This document shows positions 42,931 to 57,100 of a stretch of 64,000 nt of DNA, in pieces. The notes beneath the pieces were generated by a model. The model did no database searches, was not told the origin of the DNA, and saw nothing but the letters and a program-made list of their open reading frames with translations. The stretch's first letter is position 1, and each line of letters opens with the position of its first letter. The translations under genes were made by a program, and so were the position numbers. Source of the stretch: Hydrangea macrophylla (taxonomy: Eukaryota > Streptophyta > Magnoliopsida > Cornales > Hydrangeaceae). Where the stretch lies: positions 69,852,864 through 69,916,863 of the forward strand of contig CM066993.1 of assembly GCA_033977485.1 (NCBI GenBank), read 5' to 3'.

Positions 42931-45282
42931 TGTCACACCCCAACCCGCCTCGGGCGAGTTGGGACACGTGTAACAAGCCCACACGTTCAAAACACCCTTA
43001 ATTCATAAAGAAACACATGAATTATACCTCATAAAACAGCTCCATTGACACAAAACAGACCCAAGGGCAAAATGGTCATTAATAAAGTATAGCAAATTTT
43101 ATATGGAAAGATAGCTCTTTGAGTCCCGGTTCCAACGCAAAAAACGGTGCGCGAATCCGAGTTTTGTAGAGAGAGTTATGCTTGTTTCCGTAAAAGCTGA
43201 CAGTCAGTTTTCATAGGGGCGGATCGATCCGCGAAAAGGGCGGATCGATCCATTTTCTATATTTTGAGGCAGAACGTCCCCGGAAATGGGCGGATCGATC
43301 CGCGGAAAGGCCGGATCGATCCGGCCTTGGCAGAACACCTCCCTGCTGCTAAAAACATCAGTTTTTCATATCCAAACTTGTTCCAAACTTCCCAAAACTT
43401 TGTGAAACCCTTAAAACTCATTCTCAAAGCATTTTCAAATGTTTCTAACATTAACACAACATCTCTAAAGCATGGATTGACAATCAAACACACAAATTCT
43501 TCCTTAGGATCATGAACTTACATCAAAATCCATATTTCTCCCATTATACTCATGACCATTCAATCATAGGAGAACTCAAGTTAAATTTACAACCAAAAAG
43601 GACTTTCTTCCAACATTATACAACTTGTGACTAACAAAGAAACCACCATCAACATAGGACATAGTTAGCAATAACCCAACCTTTCAAGATACAAGTCCTT
43701 CAAATACAAGGTGATCCTAACACTTTCAAAACACAAGATGTTTTTAACCCATGGATTACAAAGACTACCATTAACCAAAACTTCTATACACATGTACATA
43801 TCAACATAACTTGTAACCCCCACGCCCAACCGTCGCACGGATCATTTCCTCTCCTCTTCCCGTGCCGTACCTGCGATGGTTATTCAATAACCACAACAGA
43901 AAATATATTTTCGTTTAAGCTTTCGCTTAGTGAGGGAACTAACCATGTCATTGGAATGCAAAGTATGTAAATGCAACAATCATTATAAACAACAACGAAT
44001 TGATCTCCGGGAAAGTCAAGTAACTCCAGCCACCACCCCCGGGTCCTTCTCACCCCGGATCTTTCTCACTTTTGGCGCATATAGCGCAACACACACTCTC
44101 ATGTGACCCCGAAGGCATCACCGGCATTTCATTGTGGTCGTCACCACGTCCTACTCATTGAGGACTTACTATCCCTTACATATAGGACCTATAGATGGTG
44201 ACCACTACTTGATTTCCCTTTGATCCACATAAGCATATAACAACTTCACATATAAGCATAACAATTTCACATACTTGGCATGCTTTTCACCCACAATAAT
44301 CAACATATATATATATATATATATATGAGCATGAATTCAAGCAACTACTAACAACAACTATTACACTAACATAGCTAAACACCCAATTGAGAAGTTAAAA
44401 CACTCACCTTCTTGATTTACTAGCAATTAAGCTTAGATTTTCCAAGTCTCTTCCTACTTTCCAACCCAAATTCCACTGGTGTAATTCCTACATGGATTTG
44501 GTACCAAGAACATCATTTATTAAGAACGGCTGCCGTAAAAACGTTGCCGAAACTGAAAATAAAAGACGTGCATGTGATCCTCTTACCTCCACGAGTCCAA
44601 ATCCGGTCTCGGTTCGTGAATCCGACGCCGGACGGCAAAGAAACGGCAAGAAACGTCGTCGAAAATTTCCGTTGCCGACTCGAGCTCTTCGTTCTCTTGA
44701 ATTGCTGGAGATTTCCAGCTCATTAACACTTATGAGACACATATGCAAGACATGCATATGTGTTGTCCCATTTTTCCCTTATTCCTACTTACCTCCCCCA
44801 ACTTTCTTTAAGCTTTATTATGAAACCCCCAAGTTAATTACGTTAACTACCCATCTTTTCAAAAAAGGTTTTAATCTAAGTTCCGCGTGGGTCCCAATAG
44901 TGGTCCCACATAATTCATGAGGTTGCTATTAAACCTACCAATTATTAATTTTATTCAAATACGCCCTCACATGGGTACCCAAATTGGTCCCCTTACCTAT
45001 CATAAGACATTATAATATCAATAAATATTTAAACAAGTAATCATATAAGCACATAATGACATCAAAATGCAAATTATTTTAATTAGACCCTCGTTGGGCC
45101 CCACATTTATACCAGTCCTGTCCTTTCACAGGACTTTCATCTGTGTCCGCATTTGAACACCTTTTCATATGTGGGTTCATAACCCCACCTTAATTCATCT
45201 CATGCATTAATTATCTTTAATTAACACACATTGATATCGCATTAATATTTTATTTTTATTTTTTTCGGGTACGGGTGTTACA
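42931..45282 (-). repeat. 3' LTR of the truncated Ty3/gypsy element
   Basis: TG...CA ends as given for the element. It contains four GGATCGATCC palindromes at 43218-43324 and a (TA)n run near 44308. Small ORFs at 44488-44920 on both strands lack family signatures. Confidence 0.88.
43218..43324. repeat. GGATCGATCC palindrome cluster in LTR
   Basis: Four copies: GGGCGGATCGATCCGCG, GGGCGGATCGATCCATT, GGGCGGATCGATCCGCGG and GGCCGGATCGATCCGGCC. The last is an 18-bp perfect palindrome. Confidence 0.95.
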
Positions 45283-45331
45283 TTTCTCCCCCCCTTTTAA
45301 AAAGTTTGTCCCCAAACTTATTCTTACCTCA

Positions 45332-47920
45332 TCAGTCGAACAAGTGTGGGTACTTCTCCCTGATCTCATCTTCTCGCTCCCAAGTTGCCTCTTCAATGCT
45401 ATGATTACGCCAGAGGACCATGACCAACGGAATTGTCTTCGTTCTTAACACTTGATCTTTCCTATCCAGAATCCGTACCGGATGTTCAACATATGTCATA
45501 TCTTCTCGGACTTCCAACGGTTCTGGTTCAAGGATATGACTCGAATCCGACACATAACGTCTGAGCATAGATACGTGGAACACATTATGAACATGTGACA
45601 ACTCTTGTGGTAACTCTAACCTATAAGCTACCGGTCCCACTTTATTCAAAATCAGAAAAGGTCCAACATATCTTGGACTTAACTTACCCTTCTTACCAAA
45701 CCGTGTAATACCTTTCGAAGGTAAAACCTTTAAGAACACATAATCACCAACCTCGAACTCCAACGGTCTTCTACCCGTATCAGCATAACTTTTGTAGCGA
45801 CTTTGTGCCACTTGCAACCGTTGCTTAATCAACTTAACCTTATTAGTGGTGATTTGTACAATTTCCGGCCCCAGAAGTTGCTTCTCCCCAACCTCTGTCC
45901 AACACACAGGCGATCTACACTTTCGACCATATAATGCCTCAAAAGGCGCCATTCCAATGCTTGTCTGGAAACTATTGTTATAAGAAAACTCAATTAACGG
46001 CAAGTGAGTTTCCCAGTCAGCCTTAAAATCCATAACACAAACTCTAAGCATATCCTCGAGAATCTGAATAACCCGTTCCGACTGTCCATCAGTTTGCGGG
46101 TGAAAAGCGGTGCTAAAATGCAAAGCTGTCCCCATTGCTCTTTGTAGCCCTTCCCAAAATCTGGACACAAAACGTGTATCCCGATCCGAAACAATTGATA
46201 CCGGTGCTCCGTGCAATCTTATAATCTCTTTAACATAGAGTTCTGCTAACTTCATTGGGTCAGTAGTCTTAATCGGCAGGAAGTGGGCTGACTTAGTCAA
46301 CCGGTCAACGATCACCCAAATACTATCATTTGATCTAGGAGACCTCGGCAATCCCGACACAAAATCCATCGTAATGTGCTCCCATTTCCATTCCGGTATT
46401 TCCAATGGTTGTATCTCTCCAGCAGGTCGTTGATGCTCAAGCTTTACTAATTGACATGTCATGCATTTGGCTACATATTCAGCGACTTCACGTTTCATAC
46501 CACTCCACCAATAGACCTCTCTTAAATCTCTGTACATCTTTGTACTACCCGGGTGCACGGAATACCGAGTACTATGAGCTTCTTCCAAAATTCTTTCTTT
46601 TAAGTTACCCACATTAGGCACACATAACCTATTGATGTACCATAGTACCCCATCATGCAGACTGAACTCTGGTCGCTTACCCTCAGGTAATTCATCTACA
46701 ACCTTCTTCAAGGTTGGGTCCAAAAGTTGATTTACTTTAATCTCTCCAATCAAGTCAGGTTGTGCTACAATTGCTGCCATCAATCCACCTTTAACTCTAG
46801 GAATAACTTCCAATTCCAACCGTTCAAACTCTTTCACCAACCCTTCTTGTGCCGTCAAAACACATGCTAAATTTTCTGATGATTTTTGACTCAAAGCATC
46901 GGCCACCACATTTGCTTTACCCGGATGATATTGAATTTTCAGGTCGTAGTCCTTCATTAACTCCAACCATCTTCGTTGTCGCATATTCAAATCCCTTTGA
47001 GTAAACAAATACTTTAAGCTCTTGTGGTCAGTGAAGATTTCGCAAGTTTCCCCATACAAGTAATGTCGCCAAATCTTTAAGGCAAAAATTACCGCGGCAA
47101 GTTCCAAATCGTGGGTTGGATAATTCTTCTCATGAGTCCTCAATTGCCTTGAAGCATATGCTATCACTTTATCCCCTTGCATAAGAACACATCCCAAGCC
47201 TTGATGAGAAGCGTCACTGTAAATACTAAATCCCCCGGTACTTGTCGGAATCGAAAGTATTGGAGCAGAAGTTAACTTACTCTTCAATGTTTGAAAACAT
47301 TCCTCACATTCTTTCCCCCATTCAAATGGAATATCCTTTCTCATTAATGTTGTCATCGGAGTAGCAATCTTCGAGAAATCCTGAACAAACCTTCTATAAT
47401 ACCCAGCCAATCCCAGAAAGCTACGAATTTCTGACACGTTGGTTGGTCTCGCCCAATTCATAACAGCTTCTATGTTCTGCGGATCAACTGACACGCCATC
47501 CTTGGAAATCACATGGCCAAGGAAGGTGACACTTGTTAACCAAAATTCACTTTTCTTCAATTTTCCGAATAACTTCTTTTCTCGAAGTCGTTGTAACACC
47601 AATCTCAAATGCCTATCATGCTCTTCTGGACTTTTTGAGTAAATAAGAATATCATCAATAAAAACTATAACAAATTCATCCAAATACGTTTTAAAGACTC
47701 GATTCATTAAATCCATGAACGCAGCCGGCGCATTGGTTACTCCAAATGGCATTACAAGAAACTCATAATGACCGTACCGTGTTCTAAAGGCCGTCTTTTC
47801 AACATCCTCGGCTTTTACCTTCAGTTGATGATACCCCGACCTCAAATCAATCTTTGAAAACACCTGAGCTCCTTGTAGTTGATCAAATAAATCATCGATC
47901 CGTGGCAATGGGTACTTGTT
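45332..47920 (-). pseudogene. Pol remnant: RT (partial), RNase H, integrase, chromodomain
   Basis: The frame is uninterrupted for about 860 codons, from [16 protein letters not shown] of reverse transcriptase, through catalytic FIDDILIY, RNase H ([19 protein letters not shown]), integrase ([35 protein letters not shown]) to a chromodomain-like end ([20 protein letters not shown]). It lacks gag, protease and the N-terminal third of RT, so it cannot be functional alone. It resembles the intact element at 33628-38148 but is clearly a different family member. Confidence 0.93.
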
Positions 47921-49059
47921 TTATATTTACCCTTAAAAAATATAAATAATAATTAAACAAATAAAAAAGTCATCAAAAAATAAAAAAAATCATTTTTTAA
48001 TAGTTGTTTTATATTTTAGTCGACTTTTTGTTTGCAACGTTCTGAACTTGCACCAAAACATTTGAGTAGCTCCCAATGTTTCGACGAGTTGCTCTCACTC
48101 ATATAAATAGTTGCTCCATTACGTCATGTATAATTTGATGACTTTTTATTTTACAACAAAAGTTATTATTCAATTTTGAAAAAGTTGTAGACTGACTTTT
48201 AATTTTGACGCATAAAAATGACTGAAATGTAATTATCCCTTAGAAAAATTACACTTTACCTGTATATTGAATATGAATCTGTCACAAATTGTAAGAGAAT
48301 TTGATGAATGAACTATATTGAATCTAAAATAAAAATGTAAGAACTAAAAATTGAAAGTACAGGGAACTAATCACCCCCCAAAACTATAACACTATATTTG
48401 GGATTTTGGGAGAGAAAAGAAAAGAAGAGAAAGTCATAAGTGAGAAAAGAAAAGAGAAGAAGAAAAATGATAGTGGTTTCTTTCATTTTATTTAGGTGTT
48501 CAGGAAAGAAGAGAAAGCTATTTTCTTTCCTCTTGTTTGCATGTTGAGAAGAAAAGTAAAGAAAAATATACAAAGTTACAATTCTACCCATCAAGAGCTT
48601 AATAACTTATTTTCTTTATTTTGAAACCAAATCAATGCGAGGGGAGAGATGGATCTTCTAATGAGAAGAGAGATGTATAAATTTTTTTTTTGTTTCCCAC
48701 ATAAGTTAACATACATGGTGTACTTGTTGTGATTCTATGATATAGATGTAATAAAAAAAATTACAAAGCTAAACTAATACTAGGTATTAAGAAATATTCA
48801 CCAATCTCCACTTTCTTTTATCTCATTTTCCTTCCAATTTAGAGAATAAGAAATTAAAATAAAGGGAATCAATTTTCTCTTTATTTTTTTTTTTAACTAA
48901 AACTTTCTAACAAAAGAAAACTAGAGAGGGGGAGCTATTATCTCTCAATTTCTCTTGTTTTTAAAACTCCAAAAAAAAAAAAAAAACAAAAAACAAAAAA
49001 ACAAAATGGGGTTGGTGTATCACCAAACAATAGCTAATTTCGCGCCCCCTCTTCCCAGG
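47921..49059. other. Intergenic upstream of the shikimate kinase gene
   Basis: AT-rich with A- and T-runs. The GA-rich block 48410-48560 gives only low-complexity ORFs. The last few hundred bases probably hold the promoter of the next gene, but no specific element can be called. Confidence 0.5.
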
Positions 49060-49079
49060 TCAGCACTGAGTAGGAAGAT

Positions 49080-49081
<2 letters not shown>

Positions 49082-49121
<40 letters not shown>
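49082..49121. repeat. (CT)n microsatellite in shikimate kinase 5' leader
   Basis: About 38 bp of CT dinucleotides, a common feature of plant 5' leaders. An acceptor (GGTTTATAG) at about 49330, just before the ATG, suggests a leader intron. Confidence 0.85.
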
Positions 49122-49123
<2 letters not shown>

Positions 49124-49338
49124 CTGCACCGATTTCATGTTTTGTTGTTAGCAGACGATTGCTTCTGCTTTCAATGATATCGTTCGTGTTCATCCGATTA
49201 CTGTCTTAATTAGGGTTTTTCCTGATCTTCGTTGCAGTATTGTTATGAGCAATTGGCACCATAAGCTGAAATCTGAGATTTGTTGTAAAAATTGGGTATA
49301 ATTTGTTGTTTCGAGTTTGATTGGTTTATAGGAACAAA

Positions 49339-51461
49339 ATGGAGGCTGTGTGTGGATCGGCTTTGCAATTTTCATCTCCTTGTATTGTTTTTGAGAACAT
49401 CGATTCGAAATTCAATGGTTTTTCGAGATTTCCTCAGAGATTTAGGAACGATTCCAGTCTTAGACTCAATATGACTGAGTTGCGACGGAGGATCGAGTTA
49501 ACTCGGTGTCAACGCATTTCATTGACAGTCTCACCTGCTTGTAAGGATTCTCAAGGTAGGTAAATTTTTTGGTACAAGGGTTTCAACTTTTTTTCTTTTT
49601 CTTTTTCTTTTTATTTACCCCTCTGCTGATTTGATTATATATATATATATATATATACGGGGCACTTCTTGTGTGCGGACGTTCGCAACCTAATCTTCTG
49701 GTTTCAGTCACTGAATCATGTGAAATTACTACAATACCCTTAATGAAAACTGATCCACCGGCTCAAGAAGCTCTGTGTATATATACATATATGTGTGTGT
49801 ATTGTATTGTATATATCTATACTGCTTTTGTAGCAGTCCGAATTATATAAATTAGAAACGAAATACACACCCCAAGCTAGCAATAGCTACATATTGTTGT
49901 GATATATCATTTCCATTTTTCAATTTATGGATACCTGTAATTAATTTTTATAATTTTTTTTACTTTGAATTTATTTATATATATATATATATACACACGG
50001 AAAGCTTCTTGTGCGGAAGTCCGCAACTTTCTGTTTCAGCCGTTGAATTCAGTTTTCATTAAGGGTATTGTAGTAATTTCACAGGATCCAGTGGCTGAAA
50101 ACAGAAGTCCGCAAGTTATTAAGTTGCGGACTCTGCACAAGAAGCGGTCTGTGTATATATGTATATATATATATGGGGAATGCTAAACTACAACATGACA
50201 CCTTTTAAGCAACGAAAAAAATGCTTTTAGCGACGAAATTTTTTGTTGCTAAAAGTTGAGCGACGAAAAATTCTGTTACTAAAATCTTTTTTTTTTTTTT
50301 CTCTCTCTAAAAGATGGTGTACTTGCTGCTAACATACAGCCACCGTGTTGTAGGTTAGCAGCCCCCTATATATATTGTGCAATTTGAGCGCGAGCAGTGG
50401 CGGATTCAGTGGGGGTGCAAAGAGGGCCTATGGCCATCTGAAATTTTTTTAACATACTTGTATTCTATTCAAATTTGAATGTACTCAGTACTCCACAGAA
50501 ATGTAGATAATTGATCTCCATTTTTTTTTAACTTGTATTCATGGTTGTTAGAATCGTATGATTCACGATTCAATTTGATTCTCAACAACGATTCGAATCA
50601 TACCTACAAATCGGAAATCGCATTGAATGGTTTGAAACGTCCGATTTAGGGACGATGCATGATTCGACCCACACGTTTCATACGATGTTGAGTCTTGCTA
50701 AAAACAAGAAGAAGATAGTGTCTTAATTTTCTGCCTAATCAGCAGTAATGCCATTTATGCATTGTCGTTATAAACATTCCTTTTTTCCTACTCACATTCA
50801 TGTATGTATGTGAAGTGCTAGGCTTCACATCCTAAAAAGTACTCACATTATTATATGTATATACATATAATTATGCATATGCATGTTTTTTATTTTTATT
50901 TTTATTTTTATGCATATTCAAATGTATTATTATTTATTTTCTAAAAAAGTAAATCTTATGATTCATATTCGATTCGATTCACGATTCATAACTTTGGCAA
51001 ACCAATTCACGATTCGATTTAAGATTTGACAATTTTGATTGTATTCTATTCATATTGTGTAGTACTCGATACCCCACAGAAATATAAATAATTGAACGTC
51101 AATTTTTGAACCTACTTTTAATTATTCATATTGTGAAGTACTCGGTACCCCACAGAAATATAAATAATTGAACTCCAATTTTTGAACCTACTTTGTTTCT
51201 ATTCAAATTGTGAAGTGCTCAGTACCCCACAGAAATCTAAAGAATTGAACTCCAAGTTTTGAACCTGCTTGTATTCTATTCAAATTGTGAAGTGCTCGGT
51301 ACTCCATAGAAATATAAATAATTGAACTCCAATTTTTTTCCTAAGCTTTACTAATGCATCAGTCAACAATTGTTTTCACTTTGAGCCTTCCAACCCCAAC
51401 TTCTTAGAGCTGCCACAGCACCGTAATGGCTCTAATTATTCCTGTTGTTTTAATTACTTTG

Positions 51462-51524
<63 letters not shown>

Positions 51525-54082
51525 GCAAATGTTATTAATTTATTCTTCTTGTTGTATTTATCTAATGTTGCACATAGTGCAGGTTCACGACTAATATTTC
51601 TAAACATTAGAAAGGTTCTTCCTTTTAATTCTGGATCAAATTATTGGAACTTTGGCTTCAATTTTCTTCCCTTTTTAATTGACCTTCCTTTCAAACTGTA
51701 ATAATTTTGTAGCTCCTCCTATGGAATCAGGAAACTTCCATGCTACTGCGGATGGAAATTCGCCGTTAAAGGTATTGTATATAGAATTGAATATTTTTGA
51801 CCATACAGATTTACATATGTTGGAGATATTATTTGATCCATGGAGATTTAATTAGATTTAATTTGATCCTTTCAAATCCCATGATTTGCAGATCACATAT
51901 CTTTAGTGATTTGAATGAAATCTGTCTTTATTTTCTTTGATTTGATTTTCTTTTTTTTTTTTTTATTTCCTAACTTGTATATTAAATAGAGGACCCCTAA
52001 GTGGAGATATACAAGAAAACGGTTTAGCCCATTTTAGTTTCTTCTTGGTATCAGAGCAGAGATTCTCAAGCTCCACCGGTGGGTGGTGGCTCGCCGTCCG
52101 CCGGACGCCCCACTACTTCCAACTACATATGCTACTTTCAAATTCAACCCTTGTCAAACTTCGGCTAGCCCCTACGGGTTGTCAAGCCTCCGGCCAGCCC
52201 CTACGGGCACTGTCTAGTTGTCGGCCAACCCCCAAGGTCACTGTCCAGCTGTCGGTAGCCCCCAAGAGCATTGTCAAGCCATCGGCCAGCCCCAAGGGTA
52301 TTGTCAAGCCATCAGCCAGCCCTTACGTGCCTTGTCCAGCCGTAGGCCAGTCCTTTGTGGGGGAGTTGAAGTGTGCAGCCCCTTTGGGGGCTCTCTTGAT
52401 GGGCTTGAACATGTATGCTCTCGCTGATTAATGTGTACTGCCATGTGTTTTTAGTAGTCATGATCCCTTATGTTCACCGAGTGTCCGGGCAATTTCTTCT
52501 CGTTGTTTGGTGCTATGCCCTTTTTTCCGGTGGCATTGTTCGTTTCTGTTGCACCGAGTGGTTCGGGCAATGTTCCGATTGATTGTTTCGCTTATACTGG
52601 GATCGCCACATATCTTGATTATGGTTGTTTGATTGTTCGGTAGTATCATTGAAGTTCGGATTCATTGTTCAAGTTCAATGTCCAAATTCAAGTTGGTCAC
52701 TTTATCAAGTTTCCGTGACTCAACTTGCGGGGGAGTGTTGGAGATATTATTTGATCCATGGAGATTTAATTTGATCCTGTCAAATCCCATGATTTGCGGA
52801 TCACATATCTTTAGTGATTTGATTGTAATCTATCTTTATTTCTGTGATTTTATTTCTTGTTTTTTATTTCCTACTTGTATATTAATTAAATAGAGGACCC
52901 CTAAGTGGAGATGTACAAGAAAACATTTTACCCCATCTTAGTTTTCTTCTATATATGAAAGTTTAATTTTGTAATATTACTACTATCATTCTGACACATT
53001 TCCATGATTGCTCTGGCTTTCTATTATTGGGAAAAAGAATCTGAAATTGAAAGTAGATCTTAGGTTTTGGTCGATTTAATGCTACCTAGCACGATCACAT
53101 AGTTGGATGACAATTTGGTTGCAGAGTAAGGCACAGGAGGTTGGCTTATGCTTAAATGGACGTTCTATATTTCTTGTTGGTAAGTTCCTTTTTTCACAAA
53201 CTTTCCATTGTTAAAGCGATTGTCACTATCAAACTCTTATAGGATTGTGAAGTTCAGGAATGATGGGCTCGGGCAAAACAACAGTGGCCAAGATTTTGTC
53301 GGAAGCTTTAGGTTACTCTTTTGTCGACAGGTTTGTTCCCTAACCGTATTGTCTTTGAATTTTTTTTTTAACGGAACCTTTATTACAACGTGGCGATGAA
53401 TGGTTTACAAGCCATCTGGTTGACTCGATCGTAGATACATTTGATATTTGTTGACATGTATAATCCATCAAATGATGACATGGGATTTCCTTTATTGTCA
53501 AGAAGAATAATGTAACCATTTGTGGTTCTTGGCTTCTAGCTATACTTTACATGTTCAATGTGAGACAAGTCTTAAGTTCTGAGAAGAAATAAAAAATGGA
53601 AAGAAAAAAACGGAATGCCGTATTCATTTACACAGCAATATGCTTCGATTATGTGGTAGAACATAGCTAAAGATGTGCAATGATTTGGATGCAAAGTAAT
53701 GAATCACTTGAGTTTTTATAGTGTTTTTAGTTTAGTTTAGTTTTTTTTTTTTTTTTGTACATTTGTGTGCTTTGTTAATTCTAACCGTCTGACTCTCAGA
53801 ATAGAAAGACAATCCTGATAGTCCAATCGAACAGGAATTTTATTTCTAACCATTTTTATCCAACATGTTCATGAACCAAATATCTGATGTCTGGGGTGTT
53901 TCAGTGACAAACATGTGGAGCAAAATCTAGGTGGAATTTCTGTGGCTCAGATCTTTGAACAGCATGGAGAGACTTTCTTCAGATACTTCGAGGTTTGTCG
54001 GTTAACATAGCCTTTATATCACCTGCTTCATCATCTCATTGTTTTTTATTAAGCGCTGTTGCTCCATCCCCCTTCCAGTCAA

Positions 54083-54133
<51 letters not shown>

Positions 54134-57100
54134 ATTTTAGTATATCACTTCGTTTCTAACTTTTATTTTCTGCTTCATGATTTTTGTTAAACTAGTGGTA
54201 ACTGTAGTACTTTTTCTATTTGGCTTCTTCCCCCTTGCCCGAAAAAAGAAGATGGAAGAAAGGTAAATCCGAAATGCACTTATAGGTGAATTAGTTCCCC
54301 TGTCTGTGGTCAAGCAATTATCACTCGCACTTTTCTTTAAAAGTGATTGTATGAGAACTGTGGTTTTAAACTTTTAGCTATTGGGCATGCAATATGTCAG
54401 CTTCTTGGGAAACTTCTAAAAGAGAAAGGGAAAGAAGATGGACATAGATTAAAAGGAAGTCTGTGTAGAACCATTTTAGTTACATTAACTCACTTCCAAA
54501 ATTCTGTTTCCTTTCCTCCTCCATTACTTCTTTTCCTCGTGCTATTCTAGGAGTACACAAGCGGGAGAATCATATTATTGTAGGTCTGACCCACCGAGTT
54601 TATGTGAGAATGAGCAGTGATATTCCATTCAAGAAAGGGAAAACGGATTTTATGTGAGGGAAAATAAGGATTATTTATGGGGAAATTTGTGCAATCATAT
54701 AAAAACCTAAAGAACTCATCACTGTGCATGTCCAGCTTTTTTTAGTGATAAGGCAAGTTTGTTAGTCTCTGAATTCAGGCTCATTTTCGGCCAATATTCT
54801 TTTAAAGTGACCCCAATGCACTTAATTTTTACATACTGAATGAACTCGATTTTGAGTATTTAATAATAAAGAAAAACCCCGTAGTCCCCAGGGATCTGAC
54901 AGAACGGAACAGAGTTTACGTGCCTTGGAGATTGTTGAAATTGGATGACGTGATCAGATGGTCAAAAGGAGAAACTGGGAAATATAAGAAAATTGGGATC
55001 AAAAGCTGTTTCTAAGGATATAGGTTGAAGCATGAGTGAGGATGTTAGGAGGGGCATTAGACAAATAATTTGAGCTCATTAGTACTGCCAACCATTTGGA
55101 TTATGGATCGTTCTGTTTTTATTGGTAAATGTCATCATTCACATCATTTTTAACCTCCTTTTAATATATATATATATATATATTTATGAATGTTCATTAC
55201 TATTTGGAAGATATAGCATTATATCTACTACTTTTTCAGAGTGAGGCTTTGCGGGAAATATCTACAATGCCTCGGCAAGTTGTCGCGACAGGTGGCGGTG
55301 CTGTCGTTCTGTCTATCAACTGGTATGTAGGCCATCATAATATACTGTACAGTGAACATTTCAGCCTTCTCTTTCCCACGGATGATGCGCTGAGTTTCAC
55401 AAACTTTGAAGGTTTTTTTTTAAAATTATTTTTTCAGGAAACATATGAAGCAAGGGGTCACTGTTTATTTAGATATTCCTTGGGATGCCTTGGCAAGGAG
55501 AATTGCTGCCGTAGGCACTGATTCTCGCCCGCTTTTGCACTCTGAATCAGGCAACCGTTATACTAAGGTGGTTGTTAGTTCGACCGTTTTAAAGTCTGAA
55601 GACCCTTTCATAAGGCTCAGTTTGGTTCATGGATCTAGTGAAGGAAAGGAAAGGAAAACACTGAGGAATACACTTTTCTTTGTTTGGTTATTAAGGAGAA
55701 CATTTGAGGAAAATAGTACAAAAAAGAAAATACAGTGAGAAATCAACTAAAAAGTTTTGAACTTTTGAAGTTATTTAAGCATGGAGTAGAACACAAGGGA
55801 ACCTGTTTTCCTTCTTCTTTTCCTTCTCTAAATCCAACCAAACAAAGCCTAAGGATAACGTGGGAAGGTTATTAGTTTGACACTTTCCCCTATTTCTTGA
55901 CAGGCGTTCATGGGCTTATCAACTCTTTCAAAAAAGAGACAACATGCATATTTGAAAGCTGATGTTTCGGTTTCCATTGAACGTATGTCTTGAATCTTGA
56001 TGTCTTCTACAATGTTTTTTTCATGTTCTTCATCCTGCTTCTAATCCTTGTAGATATGTCCATATAAAGCGTCAAATGTGCTATTTTTATGCTATGTTTA
56101 GTAGGAAGGATGGAAAAATAAAGGAGGGAAGGGAGGAGGGATGAAAGAAGTAATCCAGGGAAAGGAAGGTAGCCTTCCGTCCTATGTTTGGTTAAATAAG
56201 AATGAACGGGGAAGGAAAGAAGGGAATTTTTTTTTTATTTTACTATTATATCCTTACATAGAAAGAGTATCATTTTCTTTAAATGGAAAAAAAGAGTCAA
56301 AAAAGGAGGGAAGAGGCATCCATCCCCTCTTCTTTCCCTCCTCTCTCCCATCCCTATCAAACAAGTGATTCTATCATATTCCCTCCCCCACCCCCTTTCT
56401 CCTTCCTTCTCCCTTCCCTTGTACCAAACATAATGTTAGTAAAACAAGATCCGAGGAATGGTCCCAAAAAAAAAAAATTTGCTTTTATGTGTGAGATTAG
56501 CAAATTTTGCAATCACTGATGAATCAGTTATTGACAATCATCAGCGATGATAGGCCATGCAAGAAGAGATGTGTGGGAGTATATTGAAGCCAAGTGCAGT
56601 TCACTTGCTCAACTGGTGGATTCCTTTGGAATGCTCTGTGGCATTTTCTATACCAAAATTTGCAGTACGCCTTTGCATTTAGATGTGTTCCCAGTAACCC
56701 CCTTACACTGAATTAGACATGCCATATTATTTTGCCTTCGTACAACTTTTTAGAGAGTTGGAATATTTTTTGGGGCTTAATTAAAGATCCCCGGTGGATG
56801 TCAGAGTGAATTTTAATTACCTAAGACAATCCATGGAATGTTCAATCATGAATCTTAATCCTTACGCCGTACTTTATAGTGTTTTATTCATTAATGTTGA
56901 TGAAAATTGAACCTTGTCACTTATTCAGATATTGCAGCTAAGCTGGGGCTTGACGACTTGTGTGATGTTACTCCAGCTGCTATTGCGCTAGAGGTTCTTC
57001 TCCATCCTTGCCTTCTTGCGCCTTATTTCTGTCATTTTACTATTTACCTCCTCCCTATGTGGAGATCAAAATTAAGTATAATAAAACTATGAAAAGTAGG

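Larger units (their letters stand above)
42931..47920 (-). mobile_element. Truncated Ty3/gypsy chromovirus, minus strand
   Basis: Reading on the minus strand: pol from mid reverse transcriptase to the chromodomain (47920-45332), a purine tract (AAAAGGGGGGAGAA), then a 3' LTR (45282-42931, 2352 bp) that starts TGTAACACCCG and ends GGGTGTGACA. The 5' LTR, gag, protease and the first part of RT are missing, and the break is abrupt at 47920. The element sits against a LINE fragment whose other half is also missing, so one deletion may have removed both. Confidence 0.92.

Noticed and set aside
44488..44920. ORFs of 89-142 codons on both strands
   Set aside because: They lie in the LTR of the truncated gypsy element, overlap each other, and match nothing I recognise.
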